From CAG-791 sp963593905 (GTDB taxonomy: Bacteria > Bacillota > Clostridia > Lachnospirales > Lachnospiraceae): a stretch of DNA of 48,619 nucleotides. Below the pieces are notes generated by a model, which searched no databases, was not told the origin of the DNA, and saw only the letters and a program-made list of their open reading frames with translations. This document shows positions 41,476 through 48,575 of the stretch, piece after piece. The stretch lies in assembly GCA_963593905.1 (NCBI GenBank), contig CAVBBL010000017.1, positions 1-48,619 on the forward strand, written 5' to 3'. Positions within the stretch are counted from its first letter, which is position 1. Each line of letters begins with the position of its first letter. Both the position numbers and the translations under genes were made by a program.

Positions 41476-41527
41476 ATAGAAAACGGCTATAATAAATGAT
41501 CTTCTATCTGACCATTTATTATAGCCG
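41476..41527 (-). terminator. terminator after the GH127 gene
   Basis: A perfect 15-bp stem CGGCTATAATAAATG/CATTTATTATAGCCG is followed by TTTTCTATTT on the minus strand. The 5' arm contains TATAAT, so it may overlap a promoter for the ProX gene in the same way as at rpsL. Confidence 0.8.
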
Positions 41528-41654
41528 CACTGTCAATACATAAGCAAGAATCGCCATTCTTTGCAACTCTGCCGATTATTTCACCTGAATCCGCCTGCTG
41601 TCCGGAGACGGCGCACGTAAACTTCGAATGGTCAGGAAAGGGAGTGACTTTTTA

Positions 41655-43586
41655 TTACCGCAATATCGGCATCCACACGCGCATCTGATTCTCCCCCCGG
41701 TTGCCCCATGCAAAGTAGGGAATTGCCCGCATGGTTACCTTTTCCTGCACAGGTGCCGTTTCTGCATATAAAGCATCTCCTGCAAAGCTTTCCCGAACAC
41801 CCTCAAAGGTAATGATCTTCATTCCAACCAAAGCTGCATCTGCTGTATCCTCCACCTGAAAAGCTGCATCGGAGGGAATGCGCAGCGCCTGAATCTGCTG
41901 TCCGTTATCCACTTCCTCAAAGCAGTACACCAAAGGTCCTCTCTGAAGGGCAGCACAGTTTTCATTGGCACGAACCAGCGGATTGCAGCGAGTAACCCGC
42001 ACCGGCATAGTGATGTTCAATTTGATCACATCCTGATCCTGCCATACCCTGTGCAGATAGAGATAACCGTCTTTGATTTCATATTCCTCCGGTGTAAGTG
42101 TTTCTCCATTTAAAGAGATAGCAAATTCATTTACATAGGCAGGCACATGGATGGCAAAGGTAAATGCTTCTTTGTCACACTCCCGGAAGCTGTAACTGAT
42201 TTCTCCGTCCCAGGGCCAGCTGCTTTTCACGTGCAGAACAGCATGACTAAACGTAGCTGTTCCTCCCATATAAAGATGGGAGCAAACTGTTCCGTCCTCC
42301 TTTTCATCCCAGGCATAACGAGCCAGAGAAGTAAGGAGACGCACCACATTGGGCGGGCAGCAGGCGCAGGGGAACCATTCCGGACGCTGCGGCAGCACAT
42401 GTTCATAGCCGGGAAGCTTGCCGGATACCCCGGGCACCACCTCCAGGGGATTTACATAAAAGAAACGCTTGCCGTCCAGCTGCATGCCGGAAAGAACACC
42501 ATTATAAAGGGCTCTTTCCATCACGTCAGTGAACTTGCCGTCCAGACGAAGCTGCAGCATGCGGCGTGCAAACATCACAAGACCGATGGATGCACAGGTC
42601 TCCGCATAGGCCGTATCATTAGGCAGGTCATAATCATGGGTAAATCCCTCCCATCTGGCTGCCTGTCCTAAGCCGCCGGTGAGATACATCTGTTTTCCCA
42701 CTGCATTATCCCAAAGACGTTCACAGGCCGCTGCCATGTCATCATCCTTGGCAATCCTTGCATAATCTGCCATGGCAGTGTAGAGATACATAGCCCGAAC
42801 ACTGTGACCTCTCGCCTCCTTCTGTTCTCTGACCGGGGCAAAGGACTGATTATAGTCTGTATCGTGAGGGCTCTGCTCCCACTGCACCCAGCCTCTCTTT
42901 CTGGTCTCCTCATCGAACCAGGAAGGTTCCTGTCCACGGCGATTCAGGAAATAAGCCGCCAGCCGCAGATCCTTTTCATTTCCCGTAGCCCGGTACATCC
43001 GCAGCAGACCGATTTCCACCTCCTCGTGACCGGGAACGCCGTGAATTTTCCCCTCTTCCGGTCCTATGTGACGATCGATACAGTCTGCCTCTCTTTGCAT
43101 GACCTGCAGCAGCTTATCCTTGCCGGTTGCCTCGTAATAGGCAGCGGCCGCCTCCATCATATGGCCTGCGCAATAAAGCTCATGGCACTCCTGGAGATTC
43201 TGAAATTTTTTATCCGGTTCCTTGACGATAAAGTAAGTATCCAGATAGCCATCCGGCTGCTGGGCTGCAGCAATGATGTCGATGATGGCATCCGCCCGTT
43301 TCTCCAAATCAGCATCCGGAGAGATGATCAGCGAATAAGCCACGCCCTCCAGCCACTTGGCTACATCGCTGTCCTGGAAGACCATGCCATAGAATTCCCC
43401 TTCTTCCATACCGGCAGCAATACGAAAGTTCGCCAGCGCATGGCTTTTCTCCACGCCGGGCACTTCATCGTTTAATACCTTTTCCTGATAGGGAATCACC
43501 GTATTGATGGTGAGTTTTTGTCTGGAAGACCAGAATCCGTCCTTAATCTCTACTTTGCTGATATCAAAATCCTTGATTTCCTTCAT
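41655..43586 (-). CDS. GH127 beta-L-arabinofuranosidase
   Basis: Family GH127 releases beta-L-arabinofuranose from plant hydroxyproline-rich glycans. The 643-residue cytoplasmic protein (no signal peptide) shows the zinc-thiolate active site: Glu and Cys of AETCAS (about 329 and 331), the CACC motif (407, 409, 410) with the nucleophile cysteine at 409, and the likely acid/base Glu313 in RWEGF. These align with the HypBA1 residues. ATG 43586 follows AAAGGAAACGACA. It stands alone, without a sugar transporter beside it. Confidence 0.92.
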   Translation of the reverse strand: MKEIKDFDISKVEIKDGFWSSRQKLTINTVIPYQEKVLNDEVPGVEKSHALANFRIAAGMEEGEFYGMVFQDSDVAKWLEGVAYSLIISPDADLEKRADAIIDIIAAAQQPDGYLDTYFIVKEPDKKFQNLQECHELYCAGHMMEAAAAYYEATGKDKLLQVMQREADCIDRHIGPEEGKIHGVPGHEEVEIGLLRMYRATGNEKDLRLAAYFLNRRGQEPSWFDEETRKRGWVQWEQSPHDTDYNQSFAPVREQKEARGHSVRAMYLYTAMADYARIAKDDDMAAACERLWDNAVGKQMYLTGGLGQAARWEGFTHDYDLPNDTAYAETCASIGLVMFARRMLQLRLDGKFTDVMERALYNGVLSGMQLDGKRFFYVNPLEVVPGVSGKLPGYEHVLPQRPEWFPCACCPPNVVRLLTSLARYAWDEKEDGTVCSHLYMGGTATFSHAVLHVKSSWPWDGEISYSFRECDKEAFTFAIHVPAYVNEFAISLNGETLTPEEYEIKDGYLYLHRVWQDQDVIKLNITMPVRVTRCNPLVRANENCAALQRGPLVYCFEEVDNGQQIQALRIPSDAAFQVEDTADAALVGMKIITFEGVRESFAGDALYAETAPVQEKVTMRAIPYFAWGNRGENQMRVWMPILR

Positions 43587-43601
43587 TGTCGTTTCCTTTC
43601 T

Positions 43602-43740
43602 CTCGTTTTTATTGCTTTATTGCTTCTTGTTTTTCTTTTCTTGCTTTATTCCTTTTCTTATTCCTTCTCTTTTATTCCTTCCCTTTTATTCCTTCCCTTT
43701 TATTTTCTTTCTTTTATTTCTTCTCTTCTTTTCGATGTCA
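43602..43740. repeat. pyrimidine-rich 14-bp tandem repeat
   Basis: Four in-phase units of CTTTTATTCCTTCC type (43669-43724) lie in a longer tract of almost pure pyrimidines on the plus strand. In the GH127 mRNA it reads as a purine-rich leader with many AAGGAA motifs. The rest of the 43587-44427 gap has a 10-bp inverted repeat AAAAATAACT/AGTTATTTTT (43856-43889) and the 18-bp array; no gene is seen. Confidence 0.8.
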
Positions 43741-44056
43741 TTTTTTCTCTTGCCCAAACTTCTTACACTTCCTTTTTGCTATATATTTCGGGCTTATCCA
43801 ACGTTCTATTTCTTTTCTTAACCTTATCATTGCTTCCTGTTTCATTCTATTCATAAAAATAACTCTTTGGTCATAAAAGTTATTTTTCGTTTCTCTGTTT
43901 TTGACACTTTATCCGCATGCTTAATCTGCATGCTTTAAAAAAATATGATACGTGATTCAACTCCCACATGTTACAAAAAGTGCTTTTTGATTACCTTTTG
44001 TAATACATCCTGCGAAAATTTCAAAAATACTTCTACACCGTTTCTATGATATCCCT

Positions 44057-44270
44057 GTGTTTCCTGTGATACCTGTTATTACTGTAATATCCGCAATTTT
44101 TGTGATACCTGCGATTTCTGTAACATCCGCAATTTCTGTGATACCTGCGATTTCTGTAACACCCGCAATTTCAGTGACACCTGCGATTTCTGTAATACCC
44201 GCGATTTCAGTGACACCTGCGATTTCTGTAATACCCGTGATTTCTGTGTTACCTGCGACACACCTGTGAT
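44057..44270. repeat. 18-bp tandem repeat
   Basis: About twelve 18-bp units such as GTGATACCTGCGATTTCT alternate with GTAACACCCGCAATTTCA. The six-codon unit stays open in at least one frame on each strand, giving VIPAIS-type or TEIAGV-type hexapeptides. No ribosome site supports translation, so it is treated as a DNA repeat. Confidence 0.88.
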
Positions 44271-44349
44271 ATCTGCATAATCCCCCTGTTAAATTATCCC
44301 TTCGGTCGTATTTCCAACGCAAATCCCCCCTCTTAATTTCCGTGCAGCC

Positions 44350-44405
44350 TTGACTCTAGTCCGAAATCGTACTATACTCACCCCTGCTCAGTCCGATTTC
44401 GGACT
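44350..44405 (+). promoter_or_regulatory. promoter with two operators for marR-MATE
   Basis: The -35 TTGACT (44350-44355) and -10 TATACT (44373-44378) are 17 bp apart. AGTCCGAAATCGTACT (44358-44373) fills the spacer, and the perfect inverted repeat AGTCCGATTTCGGACT (44390-44405) lies just past the start. The centres are 32 bp apart, about three helical turns. Autorepression by the MarR protein is the likely role. Confidence 0.85.
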
Positions 44406-44427
44406 CGTTTGCAAGGAGGAATTGTCT

Positions 44428-44865
44428 ATGAACGCTAACCGAGAAGACATTCTGCGGCACATCAATTATCTGAACTCAGAATTAAATGCCCTTTATCATC
44501 AGGCTTCTGTCAAAATCGGCCTTTCAGACAGTGCCTGTCAGGTACTCTATTTTCTCTATGCAGACGGCGGACAATGCCGGCTGCAGGACATAACACTGGA
44601 GACAGGTCTTTCCAAACAGACCATCCATTCTGCCATCTGCAAACTGCAGGAGCAGGGAATGCTTTCCCTGAAGCATGATGCCGGAAGGAGAAAGCTGGTT
44701 TGTCTCACACCCCAGGGCCAGGACTATACTGCCGAAACCGTTGCACGGATTTTTGAGGCAGAGAAGGCCGCCTATCGGGACTGGAAGGAAGCAGAGATCG
44801 AGGAGCACCTTCGCCTGCTGCAGAAATATAATGACCACTTCAAAAAACAGATAGAATTGCTGTAA
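44428..44865 (+). CDS. MarR family transcriptional regulator
   Basis: The 145-residue protein has a winged helix-turn-helix with LQDITLETGLSKQTIHSAIC followed by KLQEQGMLSLKHDAGRRKLV and LTPQG, typical of MarR. ATG 44428 has AAGGAGGA upstream; an earlier in-frame start at 44350 would overlap the promoter. It is cotranscribed with the MATE gene 58 nt downstream, a common repressor-pump pair. Confidence 0.93.
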   Translation: MNANREDILRHINYLNSELNALYHQASVKIGLSDSACQVLYFLYADGGQCRLQDITLETGLSKQTIHSAICKLQEQGMLSLKHDAGRRKLVCLTPQGQDYTAETVARIFEAEKAAYRDWKEAEIEEHLRLLQKYNDHFKKQIELL

Positions 44866-44891
44866 CCAAAAAGCACGCTGCTAAAACATCG

Positions 44892-44910
44892 GCCGCAGAC
44901 AAGCTGCGGC
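44892..44910 (+). promoter_or_regulatory. hairpin directly before the MATE Shine-Dalgarno
   Basis: GCCGCAG pairs with CTGCGGC around five bases, followed by ATAAGGGGGACAA and the ATG. It resembles the terminal hairpin of the family B leaders, but on the plus strand and without the 41-bp core. Confidence 0.6.
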
Positions 44911-44923
44911 ATAAGGGGGACAA

Positions 44924-46267
44924 ATGAAAACCAAACAGACCATTCAATTATCCGATCATTTTACCGTAGGACGACTCCTTCGCTTTACACTCCCCTCCAT
45001 CGGTATGATGATCTTTACTTCCATCTACAGTGTGGTAGATGGCTTCTTTGTCTCGAATTTTGCAGGAAAGACACCTTTTGCTGCGATCAATCTGATCATG
45101 CCTTTCCTGATGATCCTGGGAACCACCGGTTTCATGTTCGGTACCGGCGGCTCTGCCATTGTGGCCAAGACCTTCGGCGAGGGCAATAAGGAAAAAGCAA
45201 ACCGTTATTTTTCTCTCTTTGTATACACTGCCGGTATCATCGGCATTATCCTGGCTGCTCTTGGCATCCTTTTCCTGCGTCCCATCGCTGCATTCCTGGG
45301 AGGTGAAGGGGAAATGCTGGAGGACGCCGTGCTCTATGGACGCATTATTCTGCTGGCACTGCCCTTTAATACCCTGCACTATTTATTCCAGACCTTCTTC
45401 GTCACGGCAGAAAAGCCCCGGCTGGGTCTTCGTGTCACCATGGCCGCCGGCTTCACCAATATGATTCTGGACGCTGTTTTAGTCATCCTGCTGCCCCAGG
45501 AATACAAGCTGGCAGGTGCTGCCATCGCCACGGCCTGCTCCCAGACCGTAGGCGGGCTGAGTTCCCTTTTATACTTTTCCCATCAAAACGGCAGTCTCCT
45601 GCACCTTGGCAGAACCTGTTTTGATGCCAGGGCGCTGCGAAAAGCATGCACCAACGGTTCCTCGGAATTTATGAGCAATGTGGCCATGAGTATCTCCGGT
45701 ATGCTTTACAATCACCAGCTCCTTAAATATGCCGGCGAAAATGGTGTGGCTGCTTACGGTGTCATGATGTATGTCAGCATGATTTTCTCCGCCGCTTTTA
45801 TCGGTTATTCCATAGGCACCGCTCCCATCATCGGTTATCACGATGGTGCACGAAATGTAAAGGAACTGCGGGGTCTGGTGAAAAAAAGTATTCTGATGAT
45901 CGGCAGCTTTGGTGTCATCATGTTTCTGGCTGCAGAACTGTTGGCCTCCCCTCTGGCGAGAATCTTTGTCGGCTACGATGAGGCATTGATGGATCTGACT
46001 GTTTCCGGTTTTCGGATTTTTGCCCTTGCCTTTCTTTTTATGGGATATGCTATCTACGGTTCCGGCCTCTTTACCGCTCTCAACGATGGCGTGACCTCTG
46101 CTGTGATCTCCTTTTTGCGGACCCTCGTCTTTGAGGTGGGCGCTGTGCTTCTGCTGCCCCTTGTTCTCGGCATCAACGGCATCTGGTTTTCCATCCTGGT
46201 AGCTGAATTCATGGCTACGCTGCTGAGTGCTTTCTTTCTGTATAGCAAGCGCAGGAAATATTTTTAA
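44924..46267 (+). CDS. MATE family efflux transporter (second)
   Basis: A 447-residue transporter with about twelve hydrophobic segments. Family stretches include FTLPSIGMMIFTSIYSVVDG and FVSNFAGKTPFAAINLIMPF near the N-terminus. It lies downstream of marR and is probably repressed by it. It is clearly different in sequence from the MATE at 25137-26519. Substrate unknown. Confidence 0.93.
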   Translation: MKTKQTIQLSDHFTVGRLLRFTLPSIGMMIFTSIYSVVDGFFVSNFAGKTPFAAINLIMPFLMILGTTGFMFGTGGSAIVAKTFGEGNKEKANRYFSLFVYTAGIIGIILAALGILFLRPIAAFLGGEGEMLEDAVLYGRIILLALPFNTLHYLFQTFFVTAEKPRLGLRVTMAAGFTNMILDAVLVILLPQEYKLAGAAIATACSQTVGGLSSLLYFSHQNGSLLHLGRTCFDARALRKACTNGSSEFMSNVAMSISGMLYNHQLLKYAGENGVAAYGVMMYVSMIFSAAFIGYSIGTAPIIGYHDGARNVKELRGLVKKSILMIGSFGVIMFLAAELLASPLARIFVGYDEALMDLTVSGFRIFALAFLFMGYAIYGSGLFTALNDGVTSAVISFLRTLVFEVGAVLLLPLVLGINGIWFSILVAEFMATLLSAFFLYSKRRKYF

Positions 46268-46286
46268 TCATGTTTCATCGGTTCCC

Positions 46287-46336
46287 AAGGTCAAAACACC
46301 TCACGAGTGTAAGCTCTCGTCGGAGATGGTTTGAAG
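46287..46336. repeat. palindromic repeat, family C, copy 2
   Basis: AAGGTCAAAACACCTCACGAG and a partly complementary CTCTCGTCGGAGATGGTTTGA form an imperfect palindrome starting 20 bp after the MATE stop. It shares the AAGGTCAAA and CTCACGAG parts with the copy at 24771. It could terminate MATE transcription. Confidence 0.65.
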
Positions 46337-46455
46337 CTTTTCCCCGGTATCTATACAAATTGGTCTGTACCTCTCCCCGCTTATAGGTTACAATTCTTTG
46401 TGCGAAGGATTACGCAGCCTGCCCGGCAGCAGGTTGCTTCCCGCTTATTTGCACG

Positions 46456-46501
46456 GCAGATGCTGCAGATAAGCCGGCACACCGGATAGAACTGCATCTG
46501 C
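46456..46501 (+). promoter_or_regulatory. hairpin directly before the mscL Shine-Dalgarno
   Basis: GCAGATGC pairs with GCATCTGC, with an inner CCGG/CCGG pairing, and the ribosome site AAGGAGAG follows within about ten bases. No convincing promoter was seen in the 250-bp gap. Confidence 0.55.
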
Positions 46502-46517
46502 GGAAAAGGAGAGATAT

Positions 46518-46970
46518 ATGGATAAGAACGAAGAACTGAAGAAAGCAGGCACAAAAGCCAAGGGCTTTGTCGCTGAATTTAAGGAGTTTGTTTCCAGAGG
46601 CAACGTCATGGACATGGCTGTTGGTATCATCATAGGCAGTGCCTTCACCGCTATTGTCAATTCTCTGGTCAACGACATGCTGATGCCGCTGATTTCCTGC
46701 CTGGTGGGAGATTTGGATTTTTCCGAGTGGAAGGTAGTACTGAAGCCTGCTGTAGGAGATGCGGAGGCTATTACCCTGGCTTACGGCTCCTTTATCCAAC
46801 AGGTCATTAATTTCCTGCTGATTGCCCTGGTGATCTTCATCATGATAAAGGCTATCAATTCTCTGCACCGCAAAAAAGAGGAAGCTCCCGCAGAGGCAGA
46901 ACCTGCAAAGCCTTCTGATGAAGTTGTACTGCTCACAGAGATCCGCGATCTGTTAAAGAATCAAAAATAA
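46518..46970 (+). CDS. mscL: large-conductance mechanosensitive channel MscL
   Basis: MscL releases solutes under extreme membrane tension. The 150-residue protein has the amphipathic start, KEFVSRGNVMDMAVGIIIGS (pore helix), then TAIVNSLVNDMLMPLISCLV and a second hydrophobic segment near residues 94-115, with a charged cytoplasmic tail. ATG 46518 follows AAGGAGAG. It converges on lrgB. Confidence 0.96.
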   Translation: MDKNEELKKAGTKAKGFVAEFKEFVSRGNVMDMAVGIIIGSAFTAIVNSLVNDMLMPLISCLVGDLDFSEWKVVLKPAVGDAEAITLAYGSFIQQVINFLLIALVIFIMIKAINSLHRKKEEAPAEAEPAKPSDEVVLLTEIRDLLKNQK

Positions 46971-46984
46971 ATAAAAGCCCGAAT

Positions 46985-47042
46985 AAACAGGCAGCTGCTT
47001 TAAGATAAGACCCTCGTCTTACTTTAAAGCAGCTGCCTGTTT
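46985..47042. terminator. bidirectional hairpin between mscL and lrgB
   Basis: A perfect 19-bp stem AAACAGGCAGCTGCTTTAA and its complement close around a 20-base loop. It lies between two convergent genes. The T-rich stem end gives a short U run in both directions, so it probably stops both transcripts. Confidence 0.7.
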
Positions 47043-47064
47043 CGAGCTGTGCCATAAAAGCTTC

Positions 47065-47760
47065 TCAATGAAACATGGAAAAAACAGAAGCACCTACCAC
47101 AGTGAGCAGCCCTGCCACGGCAATCGATAAACTGCTCATGGCACCTTCTACTTCCCCAAGTTCCATGGCCTTGGCCGTGCCGATGGCATGGGCACTGGTG
47201 CCAAGGGCCACACCTTTGGCGATGGGGTCATTGATGCGAAAGATCTTAAAGACCACTTCCCCGATCATATTGCCCAGCACACCCGTGATGATGATCACTG
47301 CCACCGTCAATGTCACATAGCCCCCTAACTCCTCGGAGACGCCCATGCCGATGGCCGTGGTAATAGACTTAGGAAGCAGAGTGACATAGGCATTGTGATC
47401 AAGGCCAAAAAGCAATGCCATGGCCAGTACACAGAGCAGGCTGGTCAGCACACCGCTGCAGATGCCGGCTGCTATGGCCTTCCAGTTATCCTTAAGCAGC
47501 TGAATCTGTTCATAGAGAGGAATAGCCAGACAAACGGTAGCCGGTGTCAGCAGATAGCTTAAATACTGGGCTCCCTCGTTGTATTTGTCATAATCGATAT
47601 GGCCGGCCAGCAGTACCAGGATAACCAGTACCACGGAAATCAGCAACGGATTAAATAAGGGACTTTTGAATTTCTTTTTAAGCACCAGACCTATTCCGTA
47701 AGCGGCCAAGCTGATCACCACACCAAAAAAAGCTGAATTCTCCAAAAACTCTGCACTCAT
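47065..47760 (-). CDS. lrgB: LrgB family membrane protein
   Basis: LrgB works with LrgA; the pair was first linked to murein hydrolase control and later to export or uptake of small carboxylates such as pyruvate. The 231-residue protein has the family stretches KSITTAIGMGVSEELGG and GTSAHAIGTAKAMELGE, with about seven hydrophobic segments. ATG 47760 is chosen because GGAGATTAAA precedes it; the open frame to 47835 runs through a family A repeat. It follows lrgA. Confidence 0.93.
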   Translation of the reverse strand: MSAEFLENSAFFGVVISLAAYGIGLVLKKKFKSPLFNPLLISVVLVILVLLAGHIDYDKYNEGAQYLSYLLTPATVCLAIPLYEQIQLLKDNWKAIAAGICSGVLTSLLCVLAMALLFGLDHNAYVTLLPKSITTAIGMGVSEELGGYVTLTVAVIIITGVLGNMIGEVVFKIFRINDPIAKGVALGTSAHAIGTAKAMELGEVEGAMSSLSIAVAGLLTVVGASVFSMFH

Positions 47761-47795
47761 TTTAATCTCCATTCCGCATGCGCCACGCGCCGGAT

Positions 47796-47849
47796 AAATT
47801 TCTGCGCAGCCTTGCTGCAAAGAGGCGGCGAGCATTTCAAATTCTCATC
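47796..47849 (-). repeat. dispersed leader repeat, family A, before lrgB
   Basis: In minus-strand sense TTGAAATGCTCGCCGCCTCT is followed by a GCAGC/GCTGC hairpin (TTGCAGCAAGGCTGCGCAGA) and AATTT. It is more diverged than other copies and ends about 35 bp before the lrgB start. Confidence 0.65.
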
Positions 47850-47870
47850 TGCCGTCAAATCTGTTTCACA

Positions 47871-48227
47871 CTATTCACTCTGCCCATCCTGTCTGCGGAC
47901 ACGCTGGGTAATACGTCCCGACATGCCCATGACCACTACAGTGGACACCACTGTGATCAACAGAAAAGGCGCGCAATAAGGGCGAAGCACATCCCAGGAA
48001 TTGATCAGTCCCACCGCAGCAGGAATGAACATCAGGGGCATGATCTCAATAAGAAGGTCTCCCGTACGCTTCACACTCTCCAGGGGAAGAATATGGGTAT
48101 ATAAAGCCGCGAACATTATCACCAGTCCGTATATACTGGCCGGAACAGGCAGGGGCAATATACTGTGCAGCCATTCCCCGGCAAACGATATCACCAGAAT
48201 AATCGCGAATTGTTTTACGTATTTCAT
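47871..48227 (-). CDS. lrgA: LrgA/CidA family membrane protein
   Basis: The 118-residue protein has four hydrophobic segments and the family pattern EWLHSILPLPVPASIYGLVI, then SVKRTGDLLIEIMPLMFIPA, resembling LrgA/CidA holin-like partners. ATG 48227 has GAAAGG upstream; the frame is open to 48284 through a repeat. It lies 110 nt before lrgB, and the two form an operon. Confidence 0.92.
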   Translation of the reverse strand: MKYVKQFAIILVISFAGEWLHSILPLPVPASIYGLVIMFAALYTHILPLESVKRTGDLLIEIMPLMFIPAAVGLINSWDVLRPYCAPFLLITVVSTVVVMGMSGRITQRVRRQDGQSE

Positions 48228-48239
48228 CTTTTTCCTTTC

Positions 48240-48300
48240 TATGCCGCGGTTTACTGCGGCTGCATGAGGAGGCTGCAGGCGCACAGGCGATCTGCGGCAT
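48240..48300 (-). repeat. diverged family B leader repeat before lrgA
   Basis: A hairpin GCCGCAGTAAACCGCGGC stands ten bases before the lrgA Shine-Dalgarno. Upstream, in plus-strand sense, GCATGAGGAGGCTGCAGGCG and CACAGGCGATCTGCGGCAT recall the family B core but are altered at many positions. Confidence 0.6.
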
Positions 48301-48321
48301 TCCTATTTTATAACGCCCCTT

Positions 48322-48350
48322 ATGTTCTCACCGGCACCAAAATGTGTCAA
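48322..48350 (-). promoter_or_regulatory. weak candidate promoter of lrgA-lrgB
   Basis: A consensus -35 TTGACA (48345-48350) lies 17 bp from GAACAT (48322-48327), a poor -10. No better pair is visible in the lrgA leader. Confidence 0.3.
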
Positions 48351-48386
48351 TCGCCATTCTGAACAAAACTGCTCCGGAAATATCAC

Positions 48387-48443
48387 AAAAGGAAGGTCTC
48401 CGAAAAAGCCCGTAAATACGGCTTTTTCAGGCCTTCCTTTTTG
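48387..48443. terminator. bidirectional terminator right of lrgA
   Basis: AAGGAAGG/CCTTCCTT and the inner GAAAAAGCC/GGCTTTTTC pairings form a long stem with T runs on both sides (TTTTTGTT on plus, TTTTGTG on minus). It isolates lrgAB from the DNA to the right. Confidence 0.8.
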
Positions 48444-48446
48444 TTC

Positions 48447-48575
48447 TTATCCCCTGATTTTGTCTTTCAATTTCACCAAAGTGCAGATACAGAGTACGCA
48501 ATGTCCATCGAACGCAGTGCACTGTTTTCCCACTGCTGCAACAAAAGCCAGCCCGCTTTCTATATTAATCCTCAT
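48447..48575 (-). CDS. possible small cysteine-rich ORF or end of a longer gene
   Basis: A 42-codon frame begins MRINIESGLAFVAAVGKQCT and continues with four cysteines in all (C, then CVLCIC near residues 26-31) and a basic tail KLKDKIRG. Its stop lies 3 bp from a terminator. The frame stays open to the window edge through a family A repeat, so it could extend. The start has no clear Shine-Dalgarno. I do not recognise it. Confidence 0.3.
   Translation of the reverse strand: MRINIESGLAFVAAVGKQCTAFDGHCVLCICTLVKLKDKIRG

Noticed and set aside
43504..43876. Overlapping hydrophobic plus-strand ORFs in the pyrimidine tract
   Set aside because: Ser/Phe/Leu-rich translations come from the low-complexity repeat, not from a membrane protein.
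44350..44427. Upstream start of the MarR ORF at 44350
   Set aside because: It would translate the promoter and operators; ATG 44428 has a strong ribosome site.
5070..48356. Shared AGAATGGC / GCAAAGAATGGC words upstream of ecfA1, the ProX gene and lrgA
   Set aside because: Twelve-base matches are expected by chance between segments of this size; the surroundings do not align.
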